This document shows, piece after piece, positions 25,985 through 34,802 of a stretch of DNA of 64,000 nt. Every line of letters begins with the position of its first letter. Position 1 is the stretch's first letter. Made by a program: the position numbers and the translations under genes. A model generated the notes under the pieces. The model had not been told where the DNA came from. It ran no database searches and saw only the letters and a program-made list of their open reading frames with translations. The stretch comes from Candidatus Gastranaerophilales bacterium. Its GTDB lineage: Bacteria; Cyanobacteriota; Vampirovibrionia; Gastranaerophilales; Gastranaerophilaceae. The stretch spans positions 146,671 through 210,670 of the forward strand of contig CALUWE010000001.1 in the NCBI GenBank assembly GCA_944324425.1. Direction: 5' to 3'.

Positions 25985-27191
25985 AAAAGAATTTGACATA
26001 GATAAAGAATTTTTTGAAGAAGGCGTTAAGCGCCCGAAAAAAAGAAAATTGGCATTAAGGGTTTTTGTTGCCGTTCTTTTAATAACTTTCGCAATTCTTT
26101 GTTACAGCGCTTTTACCTTTAATTTTAACACCCGTTTCGGAAACATTGATTTATCAAAACCCGACCTTGGGCTTAAAGAAGCACAAAATTATTTTTTTGA
26201 AGCGGTTAAAAATTATGATAACGGCGAATACGATAAAGCCATTGAAAATTTAAACAAACAAATTGCAATTGTTGATGACCCCGATGCCTACAATTATCTG
26301 GCCAAAATTTATATGGAAAAAGGAAACAATGAACTTGCAATTGAAAATTACAAAAAAGCTGTTGAATTCAAACCCGATTTTTTTGAGCCCAATTTTGAAT
26401 TAGGCAAATTTTATTATTCAATAAACGATTATAAAACAGCATCTAAATATTTGACAACGGCAAGCAATTCTCAACCGGATAACATTGAAGCTCTTTCTTT
26501 AACCGCAGAAACCTATAAACAAACAGGTAAGGCAGATGAAGCAATTAAGATTTTTGAAAAAATTCTTGAATTTGAACCGAATTCCGCCTTTACAAATGCA
26601 AAAATAGGAGAAATTTATTTCCAAAGGCTTCAATATAAAAAAGCAATTCCGTACCTTGAAGATTCAATTCAAACATCTTTTGAAGAAAACGTTGCAATGG
26701 AACTTGCCAAATGCTATTTTGAACTAAACAGTTTGGAATCTGCAAAAAGTATTGCGGAAGAAATTTTAGCGGAAAACAAAGATAACAAACAGGCGCAATC
26801 TCTAAAAAGGGCTGCTGAATATAAAATGGGCTTATCAAAAGAAGAGGCTAAAGAAAAAGAACCCGTCCAAACCGCACAACAACCTGAACCTGCACCCTTA
26901 AATTCAAAAATTGTTGCGGAATATATAAAAGAAATTGAACTTTCAATTAAAACAAATTGGACTCCGCCTGTCGGTTCAAACCTTAAAAAAGCTTCCGTAA
27001 AGTTTACCGTAAACAGAGACGGTGAATTGATTTCAAATGTTTTATTTTCAAGTTCAGGCATGCCCGATTTTGATAAATCAGCGCTTGATGCGATTGAAAT
27101 GTCAAAACCCTTTCCCCCGTTGCCGGATGAGCTCAACAGAGAAAGTTTGGATATCGTCTTTACGTTTGATTTTAATGTCGGCGAGCCATAA
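25974..27191 (+). CDS. Membrane-anchored TPR protein with TonB C-terminal domain
   Basis: 405 residues. One transmembrane helix at about 27-48 (LRVFVAVLLITFAILCYSAF) follows a basic cytosolic N-terminus. TPR units span about 60-270 (DAYNYLAKIYMEKGNNELAIENYKKAVEF). A Pro/Gln linker then leads to a TonB C-terminal-like domain, about 320-400 (VKFTVNRDGELISNVLFSSSGMPDFDKSALDAI). The TTG start has AAGGA five nt upstream, and no early ATG exists. No ExbB/ExbD is nearby, so energy transduction is unproven; it may link the envelope layers. Confidence 0.8.
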   Translation: MLFKKEFDIDKEFFEEGVKRPKKRKLALRVFVAVLLITFAILCYSAFTFNFNTRFGNIDLSKPDLGLKEAQNYFFEAVKNYDNGEYDKAIENLNKQIAIVDDPDAYNYLAKIYMEKGNNELAIENYKKAVEFKPDFFEPNFELGKFYYSINDYKTASKYLTTASNSQPDNIEALSLTAETYKQTGKADEAIKIFEKILEFEPNSAFTNAKIGEIYFQRLQYKKAIPYLEDSIQTSFEENVAMELAKCYFELNSLESAKSIAEEILAENKDNKQAQSLKRAAEYKMGLSKEEAKEKEPVQTAQQPEPAPLNSKIVAEYIKEIELSIKTNWTPPVGSNLKKASVKFTVNRDGELISNVLFSSSGMPDFDKSALDAIEMSKPFPPLPDELNRESLDIVFTFDFNVGEP

Positions 27192-27193
27192 TG

Positions 27194-27217
27194 ATTACCC
27201 GACTGGGTGATTTATTT
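27194..27217 (+). terminator. Hairpin terminator after the TPR/TonB gene
   Basis: ATTACCC, 4-nt loop, GGGTGAT (one mismatch per arm), followed by TTATTTT. Confidence 0.55.
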
Positions 27218-27274
27218 TCAAGTTTTTGTGGTGTTTGATATTTTAGTAAACGAAATAATATAACGGGACAGAAA

Positions 27275-27955
27275 ATGAGTAGTATAAATTGCGCCAAAAT
27301 AAGGCTTTCTATTGTCGAAAGCTGTTTATTGACAAGGATTTCATTAAAACATCACCTATCCAAATTTGAAAACATTGAAACAATTAAAGATTTTGAAAAT
27401 GCCGATGATTTTATTGCCTCTCTTAAAAATTCAAACCAAACAGACATTGTTCTTGTAAGTTTAAATTTAAACGGAATAAACGGAATTGAGGCAACAAGAA
27501 TAATCAAGAAAGAATTTCCGAAAGTCAAAGTGATTATTTTAAGCTTAAACAAAGAAAAAGAATGTTTTATAGCAAGTATGTATGAAGGGGCAAATGCCTT
27601 TGTTCAAAAAAGCATCGACCCGGAGCAACTCATGAAAATAATAAAGGCGGTGCACTTTGGGGCATACTGGATAGGCCCTGAACACCTTAACCTCTATAAA
27701 GAAGCATTTCCAAAGCCTGATTCTTATGACCTTCAAAACCTCTACAAGAAACAGGCTTCTTCTTTTGATTTAACCGTAAGAGAAAAACAAGTTTTAAAAC
27801 TTCTTGTAGAAGGCAAATCAAACAGCGAAATTGCAAAAGAAATTATAGTAAGTACAAATACGGCTAAAGCACACGTGGGAAACATTTTAAATAAAATGCA
27901 TGTTACAGACAGAGTGCAAGCTGCCGTTATTGCTGTAAAATCCAACATTATTTGA
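27275..27955 (+). CDS. NarL/LuxR-type response regulator lacking the phospho-acceptor Asp
   Basis: 226 residues: receiver-like domain 8-125, then a LuxR-type HTH at about 165-222 (LTVREKQVLKLLVEGKSNSEIAKEI, STNTAKAHVGNIL). In the receiver the usual DVVLLD segment reads DIVLVSL, putting Ser62 at the phosphorylated Asp position. The acidic pocket is ES rather than DD. The switch Ser90 and Lys112 (QKS) remain. It should therefore bind DNA independently of classical phosphorylation. No kinase is adjacent. It stands between a terminator and uvrA. Confidence 0.85.
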   Translation: MSSINCAKIRLSIVESCLLTRISLKHHLSKFENIETIKDFENADDFIASLKNSNQTDIVLVSLNLNGINGIEATRIIKKEFPKVKVIILSLNKEKECFIASMYEGANAFVQKSIDPEQLMKIIKAVHFGAYWIGPEHLNLYKEAFPKPDSYDLQNLYKKQASSFDLTVREKQVLKLLVEGKSNSEIAKEIIVSTNTAKAHVGNILNKMHVTDRVQAAVIAVKSNII

Positions 27956-27979
27956 TTAGAATACAATTCGGCATATAAT
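27952..27979 (+). promoter_or_regulatory. uvrA promoter, predicted leaderless
   Basis: TTGATT (27952-27957) and TATAAT (27974-27979), 16 nt apart. The -10 ends 7 nt before the ATG at 27987. No Shine-Dalgarno. Confidence 0.6.
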
Positions 27980-27986
27980 GTTTTAT

Positions 27987-30833
27987 ATGAACGACAAAAT
28001 AATCATAAAAGGTGCAAGACAGCACAATTTAAAAAATGTTGATATTGAACTTCCAAAAGACAATTTAATTGTTTTTACGGGAGTTTCGGGTTCAGGGAAA
28101 AGCTCTTTAGCATTTGATACCATTTTTGCGGAAGGCCAAAGAAGATATGTTGAGAGCTTATCAACATATGCAAGACAATTTTTAGGGCAAATGGATAAAC
28201 CCGATGTAGATTCTATTGAAGGCTTATCTCCCGCAATTTCGATCGATCAAAAATCAACCTCAAACAACCCAAGATCAACCGTTGGCACAATAACAGAAAT
28301 TTATGATTATCTAAGGCTTTTGTTTGCCCGTGCGGCAATTCCTCATTGCCCGAAGTGCGGCAGAGAAATTGTTCCTCAAACAATAGATGAAATTGTATCA
28401 AAAATAACAGCCCTCAAAGAAGGCACAAAAATTCAGATAATGGCGCCTGTTATAAGAAGCAAAAAGGGTGAATATTCAAATCTTTTATCTGCTCTAAAAC
28501 AGGAGGGTTTTATAAGGGTCAGGGTTGATGGTGAAATTTATAATTTAGATGAAGATGAAATTGAACTTGAAAAAACAAAAAAACATAACATTGATATTGT
28601 AATAGATAGAATTGTTGTGAAGGATTCCGCTAAAGCAAGAATTTTTGACAGTGTTCAAACGGCACTTCAAAGGGCAGAAGGGCTTGTTAGCGTTGATATT
28701 GTGGGGAGTGAAGAAAAATTATTCTCGGAAAAATTAAACTGCCCTGATTGCGAATTAAGCTTTGAAGAACTATCTCCAAGGTTATTCAGCTTTAATGCCC
28801 CATATGGTGCTTGCAAAGTTTGTAACGGTCTTGGCGCACATTATGAAGTTATGCCGGATTTAGTTGTACCTGATGACACCAAAAGCATAAATGAAGGCGC
28901 CATTTACCCTTGGGCAAAAACACAGAATAAATATTATCAAGATGTTTTAACTTCTGTCTGTGAACACTATGAAATAGACCCGAATAAACCGTTTAGGTCG
29001 CTGTCTCCCCGTGAAAAAGGAATTATTTTATATGGCAATGATGATGAAACCATAAAAATGCGATATTGTGATTTTGGCACAAAAACCATGAGGACTCATT
29101 ATCAATCATATATGGGCGTTATTCCTTATATGATGAAAAAATATGAACAATCGGATTCAGATATTATTCGTGCGGAAATTTCAAAATATATGGATGAAAC
29201 ACCCTGCAAAGCCTGCAATGGTGCCAGGTTAAACCCTTATGTTTTAGCTGCTGTCATAAACGGTAAAAACATTGATGAATTTTGTGAAATGTCCATTGAT
29301 AAAGCCTATGATTTTATTCAAGACCTTTATTTAAGTTTGGATGATTTTAAACTTTCAATCGTAAAACAAGTTTTGGATGAAATAAGGGCAAGATTAAAAT
29401 TTTTAATGGATGTAGGGCTTTCATACCTTAATTTAAAAAGAAAAGCTGCAACCTTATCAGGCGGCGAATCTCAGAGAATTCGCCTTGCAACACAAATAGG
29501 AAGCGGTTTAACCGGTGTTTTATATGTTTTAGATGAACCCTCAATCGGGCTTCATCAAAAAGATAATTCAATGTTAATTGAAACATTGTTTAAATTAAGA
29601 AATTTAGGAAACACTTTAATTGTGGTTGAACACGATGAAGACACAATAAGAAGTGCCGATTATATTGTTGATATTGGCCCAAAAGCAGGTACAGAAGGCG
29701 GAAATATAATAGCCAAAGGCAACATTGAAGATATTGTTAAAGAAAAAAATTCCATAACGGGAAAATATTTATCAGGCGAAGAAGAAATAAAAGTTCCAAA
29801 TAAAACAAGGCTTGGAAACGGCAATTATTTAGAAATTAAAAATGCACACCTGAACAATTTAAAAAATATAGATGTAAATATTCCATTGGGTAAAATTGTT
29901 GCGGTAACCGGCGTTTCAGGTTCCGGTAAATCAACCTTGGTGAATGACATTTTATATGAATACGCCATTCACAAATTAAGGGGCAATCGCCCAAAACCCT
30001 TGGGGGTAGATGAAATTAAAGGCTTTGAAAATATAGATAAAGTTGTTATGGTAGACCAATCTCCCATAGGAAGAACCCCGAGGTCAAACCCTGCAACATA
30101 TACTGAACTTTTTGGTCATATTAGAGATATTTTTTCTCAAACAAATGAAGCCAAAGTAAGAGGGTATAAGCAAGGCAGGTTCAGTTTTAATGTTAAAGGC
30201 GGAAGGTGCGAAAAATGCAAAGGCGACGGGCTTTTAAAAATTGAGATGAACTTTTTATCTGATATTTATATAACATGTGATGTCTGCAAAGGAAAAAGAT
30301 ATAACTCTGAAACCTTAGAAGTTAAGTATAAAGGCAAAAGTATATCGGATGTTCTTGATATGACAGTAAAAGAGGCATTAGAATTTTTTGAAAATATTCC
30401 AAGAATAAAAAGCCGCCTTCAAACTTTATATGATGTGGGGTTAGATTATATTAAATTAGGGCAAAGTGCAACAACGCTATCCGGCGGTGAGGCGCAAAGA
30501 ATAAAATTGGCTTTGGAATTAAATAAAAGAGCAACCGGCAAAACCCTTTATATAATGGATGAACCGTCTGTGGGCTTACACTTTTATGATGTTGATAAAC
30601 TTGTTAAAATCATTCAAAAACTGGCAGATCAAGGCAATAGCATTTTAATTATTGAACATAATATGGATATAATTAAATGCGCAGACCACATTATAGACCT
30701 TGGCCCCGATGGCGGTGATTTTGGCGGAGAAGTTATTGTAAAGGGCAATTTGAACAAAATTTTAAAATGTAAAAATTCTTATACCGCAAAATTTTTGAAT
30801 GAACATTTAAAAAGAGAAAAAATTACCGTTTAA
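27987..30833 (+). CDS. uvrA: Excinuclease ABC subunit A
   Basis: 948 residues from the ATG at 27987. UvrA is the damage-recognition ATPase of nucleotide excision repair. Two ABC ATPase modules are complete: Walker A GVSGSGKSSLA and GVSGSGKSTLV, signatures LSGGESQRIRLA and LSGGEAQRIKLA, Walker B VLYVLDEP and LYIMDEP. Zinc-binding Cys pairs CPKC, CPDC, CKVC, CKAC, CEKC and CDVC are present. The ATG at 27978 overlaps the -10 TATAAT, so the start nine bases later is preferred; it matches the family (DKIIIKGARQHNL). UvrB and UvrC are outside the window. Confidence 0.97.
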   Translation: MNDKIIIKGARQHNLKNVDIELPKDNLIVFTGVSGSGKSSLAFDTIFAEGQRRYVESLSTYARQFLGQMDKPDVDSIEGLSPAISIDQKSTSNNPRSTVGTITEIYDYLRLLFARAAIPHCPKCGREIVPQTIDEIVSKITALKEGTKIQIMAPVIRSKKGEYSNLLSALKQEGFIRVRVDGEIYNLDEDEIELEKTKKHNIDIVIDRIVVKDSAKARIFDSVQTALQRAEGLVSVDIVGSEEKLFSEKLNCPDCELSFEELSPRLFSFNAPYGACKVCNGLGAHYEVMPDLVVPDDTKSINEGAIYPWAKTQNKYYQDVLTSVCEHYEIDPNKPFRSLSPREKGIILYGNDDETIKMRYCDFGTKTMRTHYQSYMGVIPYMMKKYEQSDSDIIRAEISKYMDETPCKACNGARLNPYVLAAVINGKNIDEFCEMSIDKAYDFIQDLYLSLDDFKLSIVKQVLDEIRARLKFLMDVGLSYLNLKRKAATLSGGESQRIRLATQIGSGLTGVLYVLDEPSIGLHQKDNSMLIETLFKLRNLGNTLIVVEHDEDTIRSADYIVDIGPKAGTEGGNIIAKGNIEDIVKEKNSITGKYLSGEEEIKVPNKTRLGNGNYLEIKNAHLNNLKNIDVNIPLGKIVAVTGVSGSGKSTLVNDILYEYAIHKLRGNRPKPLGVDEIKGFENIDKVVMVDQSPIGRTPRSNPATYTELFGHIRDIFSQTNEAKVRGYKQGRFSFNVKGGRCEKCKGDGLLKIEMNFLSDIYITCDVCKGKRYNSETLEVKYKGKSISDVLDMTVKEALEFFENIPRIKSRLQTLYDVGLDYIKLGQSATTLSGGEAQRIKLALELNKRATGKTLYIMDEPSVGLHFYDVDKLVKIIQKLADQGNSILIIEHNMDIIKCADHIIDLGPDGGDFGGEVIVKGNLNKILKCKNSYTAKFLNEHLKREKITV

Positions 30834-30851
30834 TTTTTTAAAAAAGGCAAT

Positions 30852-30885
30852 GGAATAAGTTTTTATTTCTCATATATTCCTTTTT
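30852..30885 (+). terminator. Possible uvrA terminator
   Basis: GGAATA and TATTCC followed by five T. The stem is short and AT-rich, so confidence is low. Confidence 0.35.
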
Positions 30886-30906
30886 GGATAAAGAAAGGAA
30901 AAAACT

Positions 30907-31179
30907 ATGAGCGAAAAAATGTATGAAGCAATTTATAAAGTTGCAAAAACAAGTGAATCTGACACGGTTGTCTTGTGGATGGATAAAGTTGAAATTAAAG
31001 GAACTTTATTAGATTGCGAAGATAACAAATGCATTAAAGATATTATCACTCTGCAAGATGCAACCGTAAAATGTATGAAGCATTCAAATAATGAAGAAAA
31101 AGAAAGACATTTCAGGTGGTTAAACATTTCAGCCTGCCACATTAAAGCCTTTACTTTTAAATGTTGTTTGGAAGATTAA
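30907..31179 (+). CDS. Small Cys-rich hypothetical protein
   Basis: 90 residues, not recognised. Five cysteines (DCEDNKC, VKC, SAC, KCC region) and several His suggest metal binding or redox sensitivity, but there is no regular zinc-finger spacing. A strong Shine-Dalgarno (AAAGGAAAAAACT) and a strong terminator frame it as a monocistronic gene. Probably cytosolic. Confidence 0.65.
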   Translation: MSEKMYEAIYKVAKTSESDTVVLWMDKVEIKGTLLDCEDNKCIKDIITLQDATVKCMKHSNNEEKERHFRWLNISACHIKAFTFKCCLED

Positions 31180-31183
31180 TTTT

Positions 31184-31225
31184 AAAAATTCGGCATTAGC
31201 GGTATCAATGCCGAATTTTATTTTT
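31184..31225 (+). terminator. Strong intrinsic terminator
   Basis: AAAATTCGGCATT / AATGCCGAATTTT with a 9-nt loop, then ATTTTT. Confidence 0.9.
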
Positions 31226-31226
31226 A

Positions 31227-31235
31227 TGCTAATAT
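31227..31235 (+). promoter_or_regulatory. Extended -10 of trhP, predicted leaderless
   Basis: TGC followed by TAATAT, ending 6 nt before the ATG at 31242. No Shine-Dalgarno. Confidence 0.5.
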
Positions 31236-31241
31236 TTTTTT

Positions 31242-32492
31242 ATGAGCGAATTATTGTTACCTGCAGGAAGTATTGAAAAAATGCGCTATGCCTTTCATTA
31301 TGGGGCAGACGCTTGCTATTTGGGGCTTGTTGATTTTTCTTTAAGAACAATGAGAAAAGGCGACATTATAACAAAAGACAACTTAAAAATTGCCACAAAA
31401 ACAGCAAAAGAGTTAAATAAAAAAGTTTATTTAACTCTAAACATTTTTGCATTTGATAATGATATTAAAAAATTATATGAAACCTTGCCCGTAATTGAAA
31501 AAGCAAAACCTGATGCACTTATTATTTCAGATTTTGGAATTTTAAAAGTTGTTCAAAAAGAATTAAAAGATATTGATATTCATATTTCAACCCAAACTAA
31601 CACTCTAAACTCGGAAGCCGTTAAATTTTGGAGAGATTTAGGCGCTAATAGGGTTATTTTAGCTCGTGAACTTTCTTTATTTCAAATAGAAGAAATAAGA
31701 AAAAATGTTCCTGATATTGAACTTGAATGTTTTATCCACGGCGCACAATGTATGAGCTATTCAGGCAGATGTCTTCTTTCAGATTATATGACAGGAAACG
31801 AAAGAAAAGCAAACCAAGGGGCCTGCGCTCAGGCTTGCAGATGGAGCTATAAACTTGTTGAAGAAACAAGAAAAAACGAATATTATGAAATAATTCAAGA
31901 TGATAAAGGCTCACACATTTTATCCACCAAAGATTTATGCCTTGTTAAATATTTAGATGAACTTAAAAATTATGTTGATTCTTTTAAAATTGAAGGCCGA
32001 ACAAAAAGCTTGTATTATGTAAGCGCAACAGCCCGTGCCTACAGAATGGTAATGGATAAAAAAATAACCCCTGAAGTTGGGTATAATGAACTTTTAAAAG
32101 TCGGAAACAGAGGCTATACAACGGGATTCTTCTTAGGAAATAACGATTCAACAACATATAGCTACGACATTTCAAAAGGCTTAGCGGGGGCAGATTTTTT
32201 AGGCATTATTCAAGAATTAACTGATAATAAAATTAAAGTTTTAATGAAAAACAAAGTTTATTTGAATGATGAATTTGAAATAATAACACCGAATTATTCA
32301 ACAAAAGCAAAGGTTATTAATATAATTAACGACAAAAGAGAAACAAACGATGTTGCCCATACTAATGATGTTGTTTTAATGGAAGTTGAAACAGTTGATG
32401 ATAATTGGAAAAAAGAAGCCAATTTCGGGCTTTTAAGAACAATCGGCATAAAAGATAGTTCAAAAGAAATAAAGGATACAATATGCGAATAA
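31242..32492 (+). CDS. trhP: Peptidase U32-family tRNA hydroxylation protein TrhP (YegQ)
   Basis: 416 residues. The sequence closely follows E. coli YegQ/TrhP, which acts in prephenate-dependent 5-hydroxyuridine formation at tRNA position 34. Shared features are YAFHYGADACYLGLVDFSLR, NRVILARELSLFQIEEIRK, the U32 signature FIHGAQCMSYSGRCLLSDYM, and QGACAQACRW with the Fe-S-type cysteines, then VDSFKIEGRTKSLYYV. It is somewhat shorter than YegQ (about 450), mainly in the middle. The next gene overlaps by 10 bp. Another U32 paralogue function cannot be excluded. Confidence 0.85.
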   Translation: MSELLLPAGSIEKMRYAFHYGADACYLGLVDFSLRTMRKGDIITKDNLKIATKTAKELNKKVYLTLNIFAFDNDIKKLYETLPVIEKAKPDALIISDFGILKVVQKELKDIDIHISTQTNTLNSEAVKFWRDLGANRVILARELSLFQIEEIRKNVPDIELECFIHGAQCMSYSGRCLLSDYMTGNERKANQGACAQACRWSYKLVEETRKNEYYEIIQDDKGSHILSTKDLCLVKYLDELKNYVDSFKIEGRTKSLYYVSATARAYRMVMDKKITPEVGYNELLKVGNRGYTTGFFLGNNDSTTYSYDISKGLAGADFLGIIQELTDNKIKVLMKNKVYLNDEFEIITPNYSTKAKVINIINDKRETNDVAHTNDVVLMEVETVDDNWKKEANFGLLRTIGIKDSSKEIKDTICE

Positions 32493-32962
32493 AACCTGAT
32501 TATAATCTTGAATCTATTTATGATATTGATAAAAATGAATTAAAAAGCAAAGGAATAAAAGGTATTTTCTTTGATTTGGATTCAACCGTTATGCAATCTA
32601 AAACAGGCAAATTCACAAAAAAAACCTTAGATTTTTTGAATGAACTGCAAAAAGATTTTAAAGTTGCAATTATTTCAAATAACCACAAAAAAGGCTATAT
32701 AGATAAAGTTCAAAAAATTTCCCCCGTTAAAGTTTATGGCAACGCAAGAAAACCTGATGTCAAAGTTTTAAAAATAGCCTGCTTTGAAATGGGACTTGAA
32801 ATTAAAGAGGTTGTTATGGTGGGAGATAGGCCTCTGACTGATATTTTGGCAGGTAAAAAAATCGGAATGAAAACAATTCTTGTAGATTCAATCTCAAAAG
32901 ATGAAGAAGGAATTTTAACAAGATTTGTAAGGTTTTTAGAAAGATTAACCATTAAAAAATAA
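32483..32962 (+). CDS. YqeG-type HAD-IIIA phosphatase
   Basis: 159 residues. HAD motif I is FFDLDST, motif II IISNN, the motif III Lys lies in ARKPD, and motif IV is VMVGDRPLTDILAGK. This is the layout of B. subtilis YqeG. Substrate unknown. It starts inside the 3' end of trhP, so the two are co-transcribed. The C-terminus (LTRFVRFLERLTIKK) is basic. Confidence 0.88.
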   Translation: MRIKPDYNLESIYDIDKNELKSKGIKGIFFDLDSTVMQSKTGKFTKKTLDFLNELQKDFKVAIISNNHKKGYIDKVQKISPVKVYGNARKPDVKVLKIACFEMGLEIKEVVMVGDRPLTDILAGKKIGMKTILVDSISKDEEGILTRFVRFLERLTIKK

Positions 32963-33056
32963 CTGTTAAGTTATGTAACATTTTTTAAATTTTTGGTTCA
33001 AAAGTGCCGAAAACATGGGATGAAGTATGCTTATAAAAAGAAGGAGCAGCCAGACC

Positions 33057-34643
33057 ATGACGGATATTACAAATAAAGATCTAACTACCGTTGATCCTCA
33101 AGTTACAGGTGTTACAGCGACAGGTGCCTCGCAAACTCAACAGCCGGCAGGAACCGTTGCAAATGAAACTCCTTTATTTGACGGTACGCAGCAAACAGAA
33201 GGTGTTTCGACAACGGACAGAACAGATGCATATATCCCTTCTGCAACTCAAACAGACGGCGTAAAATCAGCAGAAATGTCGGCGCTTGAAGAACAATTGG
33301 TTGAAAAACAAAGTGCGGTTGCAGATATTGATGCAAAAATTGAAGCCAACAGTGTTGATCAAGAAAATAAGAAAAATGCATATTTTGCAGCAGGCGACAC
33401 TTTAGAAGCCGCATCTGCAGCTTATGATAAAGCGACACAAGAATATACGGCAGCATTTGCAGAGCTTGAAGAGCTTCAAAATTCAAATGTGGTTTCAAAA
33501 TTCTTAAGCACAATTACACAAAAAATGGCCGCAGCTGAAGAAAAGGTTAAAACCCTTGAAGCAACAATGAAAAAAGCTAATGAAGACTATCAAAAAGCGC
33601 TTCAAGAAAGAGAAGATGCACGCGAAGAATATACGAATTCAATTCAAGAGGGAATTGACCTTAAAAAAGAAAAAGAAAGCGCATCAAAAGAGGTTGATAC
33701 CGTTCAACAGCAAATAAAAGAACTGTCTCAGCAAGAAGCTAACAGCCAAAGCCAAGAAGCATCTGATGCCGAAGGCGGCAATAAACCTGTTGAAGAATCA
33801 GGCGAAGGCGCAGAATCCGGTGAAAACGGAGAATCAGGTTCGGGAGAAAATCCTCCTTCCGATAACACAACAGACCCGACCGGAGAAAATCCGGAAGATC
33901 CGTATCAAGAAGAGTATGATAAACTTAATGCTCTGAAAGAAGATGCCGCAAGAGAGGCCGAAGAACGTGAAAAACGTCCCGACATCCATGAAATGGATTT
34001 AGAAGACGTTGATAAATTAGTCGAACTATTCTGCGGCGAGTTAACCCATGGCGAAGTTCAAAGCTTAGGACTTGGGCTGCTTGATATGGTTAATGAGGCT
34101 TCCAAAATTTTTGAAACAAAATTAACGGCCTCAGCTTATTCAAAATCGGGAGCTATGGCAACCAGCGACAATGCCAGCGCAAAAGAACACTCTGAAGCAC
34201 AGGCGGATTTTACGGAAGCAGTACTTCAGGTTTCAGATGTTTTAAATACAAATAATGTAGAATTTTACAATGTTTCGGATCAATCCAATTTTGAATTAGC
34301 TTCACATACACTGGACAGAATTAACGATGGCGAATACATTAAAACAGACACGCTTCAAAAACAAGCATCCGTCGTCAAAAATATTCGTGTAACGGAAAAA
34401 ACAACAACCGAAGCGGCCGAAACAAATGATGACAAATATAAACAGTACTCTGACGCAATTCTGAACGAATTACATGATTTAATTTCAGACTCCGGAGACG
34501 GAATTTCGGAACAAGAGTACAATTACATTAAAACAAACTTCGACCTCAAATCTTCTCAAGATATGGAAAGCGCATTTGATTATCTTGAAGAAGAAGCAAG
34601 AAAACATAACATTACAGCAGCAATCAATGAATATGAAAATTAA
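33057..34643 (+). CDS. Large acidic coiled-coil protein, paralogue 1
   Basis: 528 residues from the ATG at 33057 (AAGGAG ten nt upstream); an earlier in-frame ATG at 33027 lies before the ribosome site. Regions: Thr/Gln-rich 1-65; coiled coil about 70-235; acidic Gly/Glu/Ser/Asn/Pro linker about 240-300; conserved C-terminal domain about 320-528. The C-terminal domain is shared with the next gene: VEFYNVSDQSNFELA and INDGEYI match VEFLSLTDKSNYENA and LNNGEYI there. DSGDGISEQEY looks like an imperfect EF-hand loop. No signal peptide or membrane helix. Function unknown. Confidence 0.75.
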   Translation: MTDITNKDLTTVDPQVTGVTATGASQTQQPAGTVANETPLFDGTQQTEGVSTTDRTDAYIPSATQTDGVKSAEMSALEEQLVEKQSAVADIDAKIEANSVDQENKKNAYFAAGDTLEAASAAYDKATQEYTAAFAELEELQNSNVVSKFLSTITQKMAAAEEKVKTLEATMKKANEDYQKALQEREDAREEYTNSIQEGIDLKKEKESASKEVDTVQQQIKELSQQEANSQSQEASDAEGGNKPVEESGEGAESGENGESGSGENPPSDNTTDPTGENPEDPYQEEYDKLNALKEDAAREAEEREKRPDIHEMDLEDVDKLVELFCGELTHGEVQSLGLGLLDMVNEASKIFETKLTASAYSKSGAMATSDNASAKEHSEAQADFTEAVLQVSDVLNTNNVEFYNVSDQSNFELASHTLDRINDGEYIKTDTLQKQASVVKNIRVTEKTTTEAAETNDDKYKQYSDAILNELHDLISDSGDGISEQEYNYIKTNFDLKSSQDMESAFDYLEEEARKHNITAAINEYEN

Positions 34644-34667
34644 AAAACGAAACTAAATTAAGCTTTT

Positions 34668-34696
34668 AAGCCGCAATTTATGCGGCTTTTTTATTT
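34668..34696 (+). terminator. Intrinsic terminator between the tandem paralogues
   Basis: AAGCCGCA / TGCGGCTT followed by a T run (TTTTTT ATTT). It shows the two paralogues are separate transcription units. Confidence 0.88.
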
Positions 34697-34707
34697 GTTA
34701 ATTTTTA

Positions 34708-34719
34708 TTTGTAAACAAA
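34708..34719 (+). promoter_or_regulatory. TTTGTAAACAAA palindrome upstream of paralogue 2
   Basis: Perfect palindrome, 84 nt before the ATG at 34803. Related copies precede other lineage-specific genes (45978, 47233, 53526). Confidence 0.4.
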
Positions 34720-34802
34720 TGTAACAAAATTGTTAAAGTTTGAATTTGTATATTTTATATATACTTTATATATATGTAGTGTAAAATGTGGAAAGAAACA
34801 AA

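Noticed and set aside
13930..27955. The histidine kinase and response regulator as a two-component pair
   Set aside because: They are 13 kb apart, and both lack a key residue for phosphotransfer, so pairing is unsupported.
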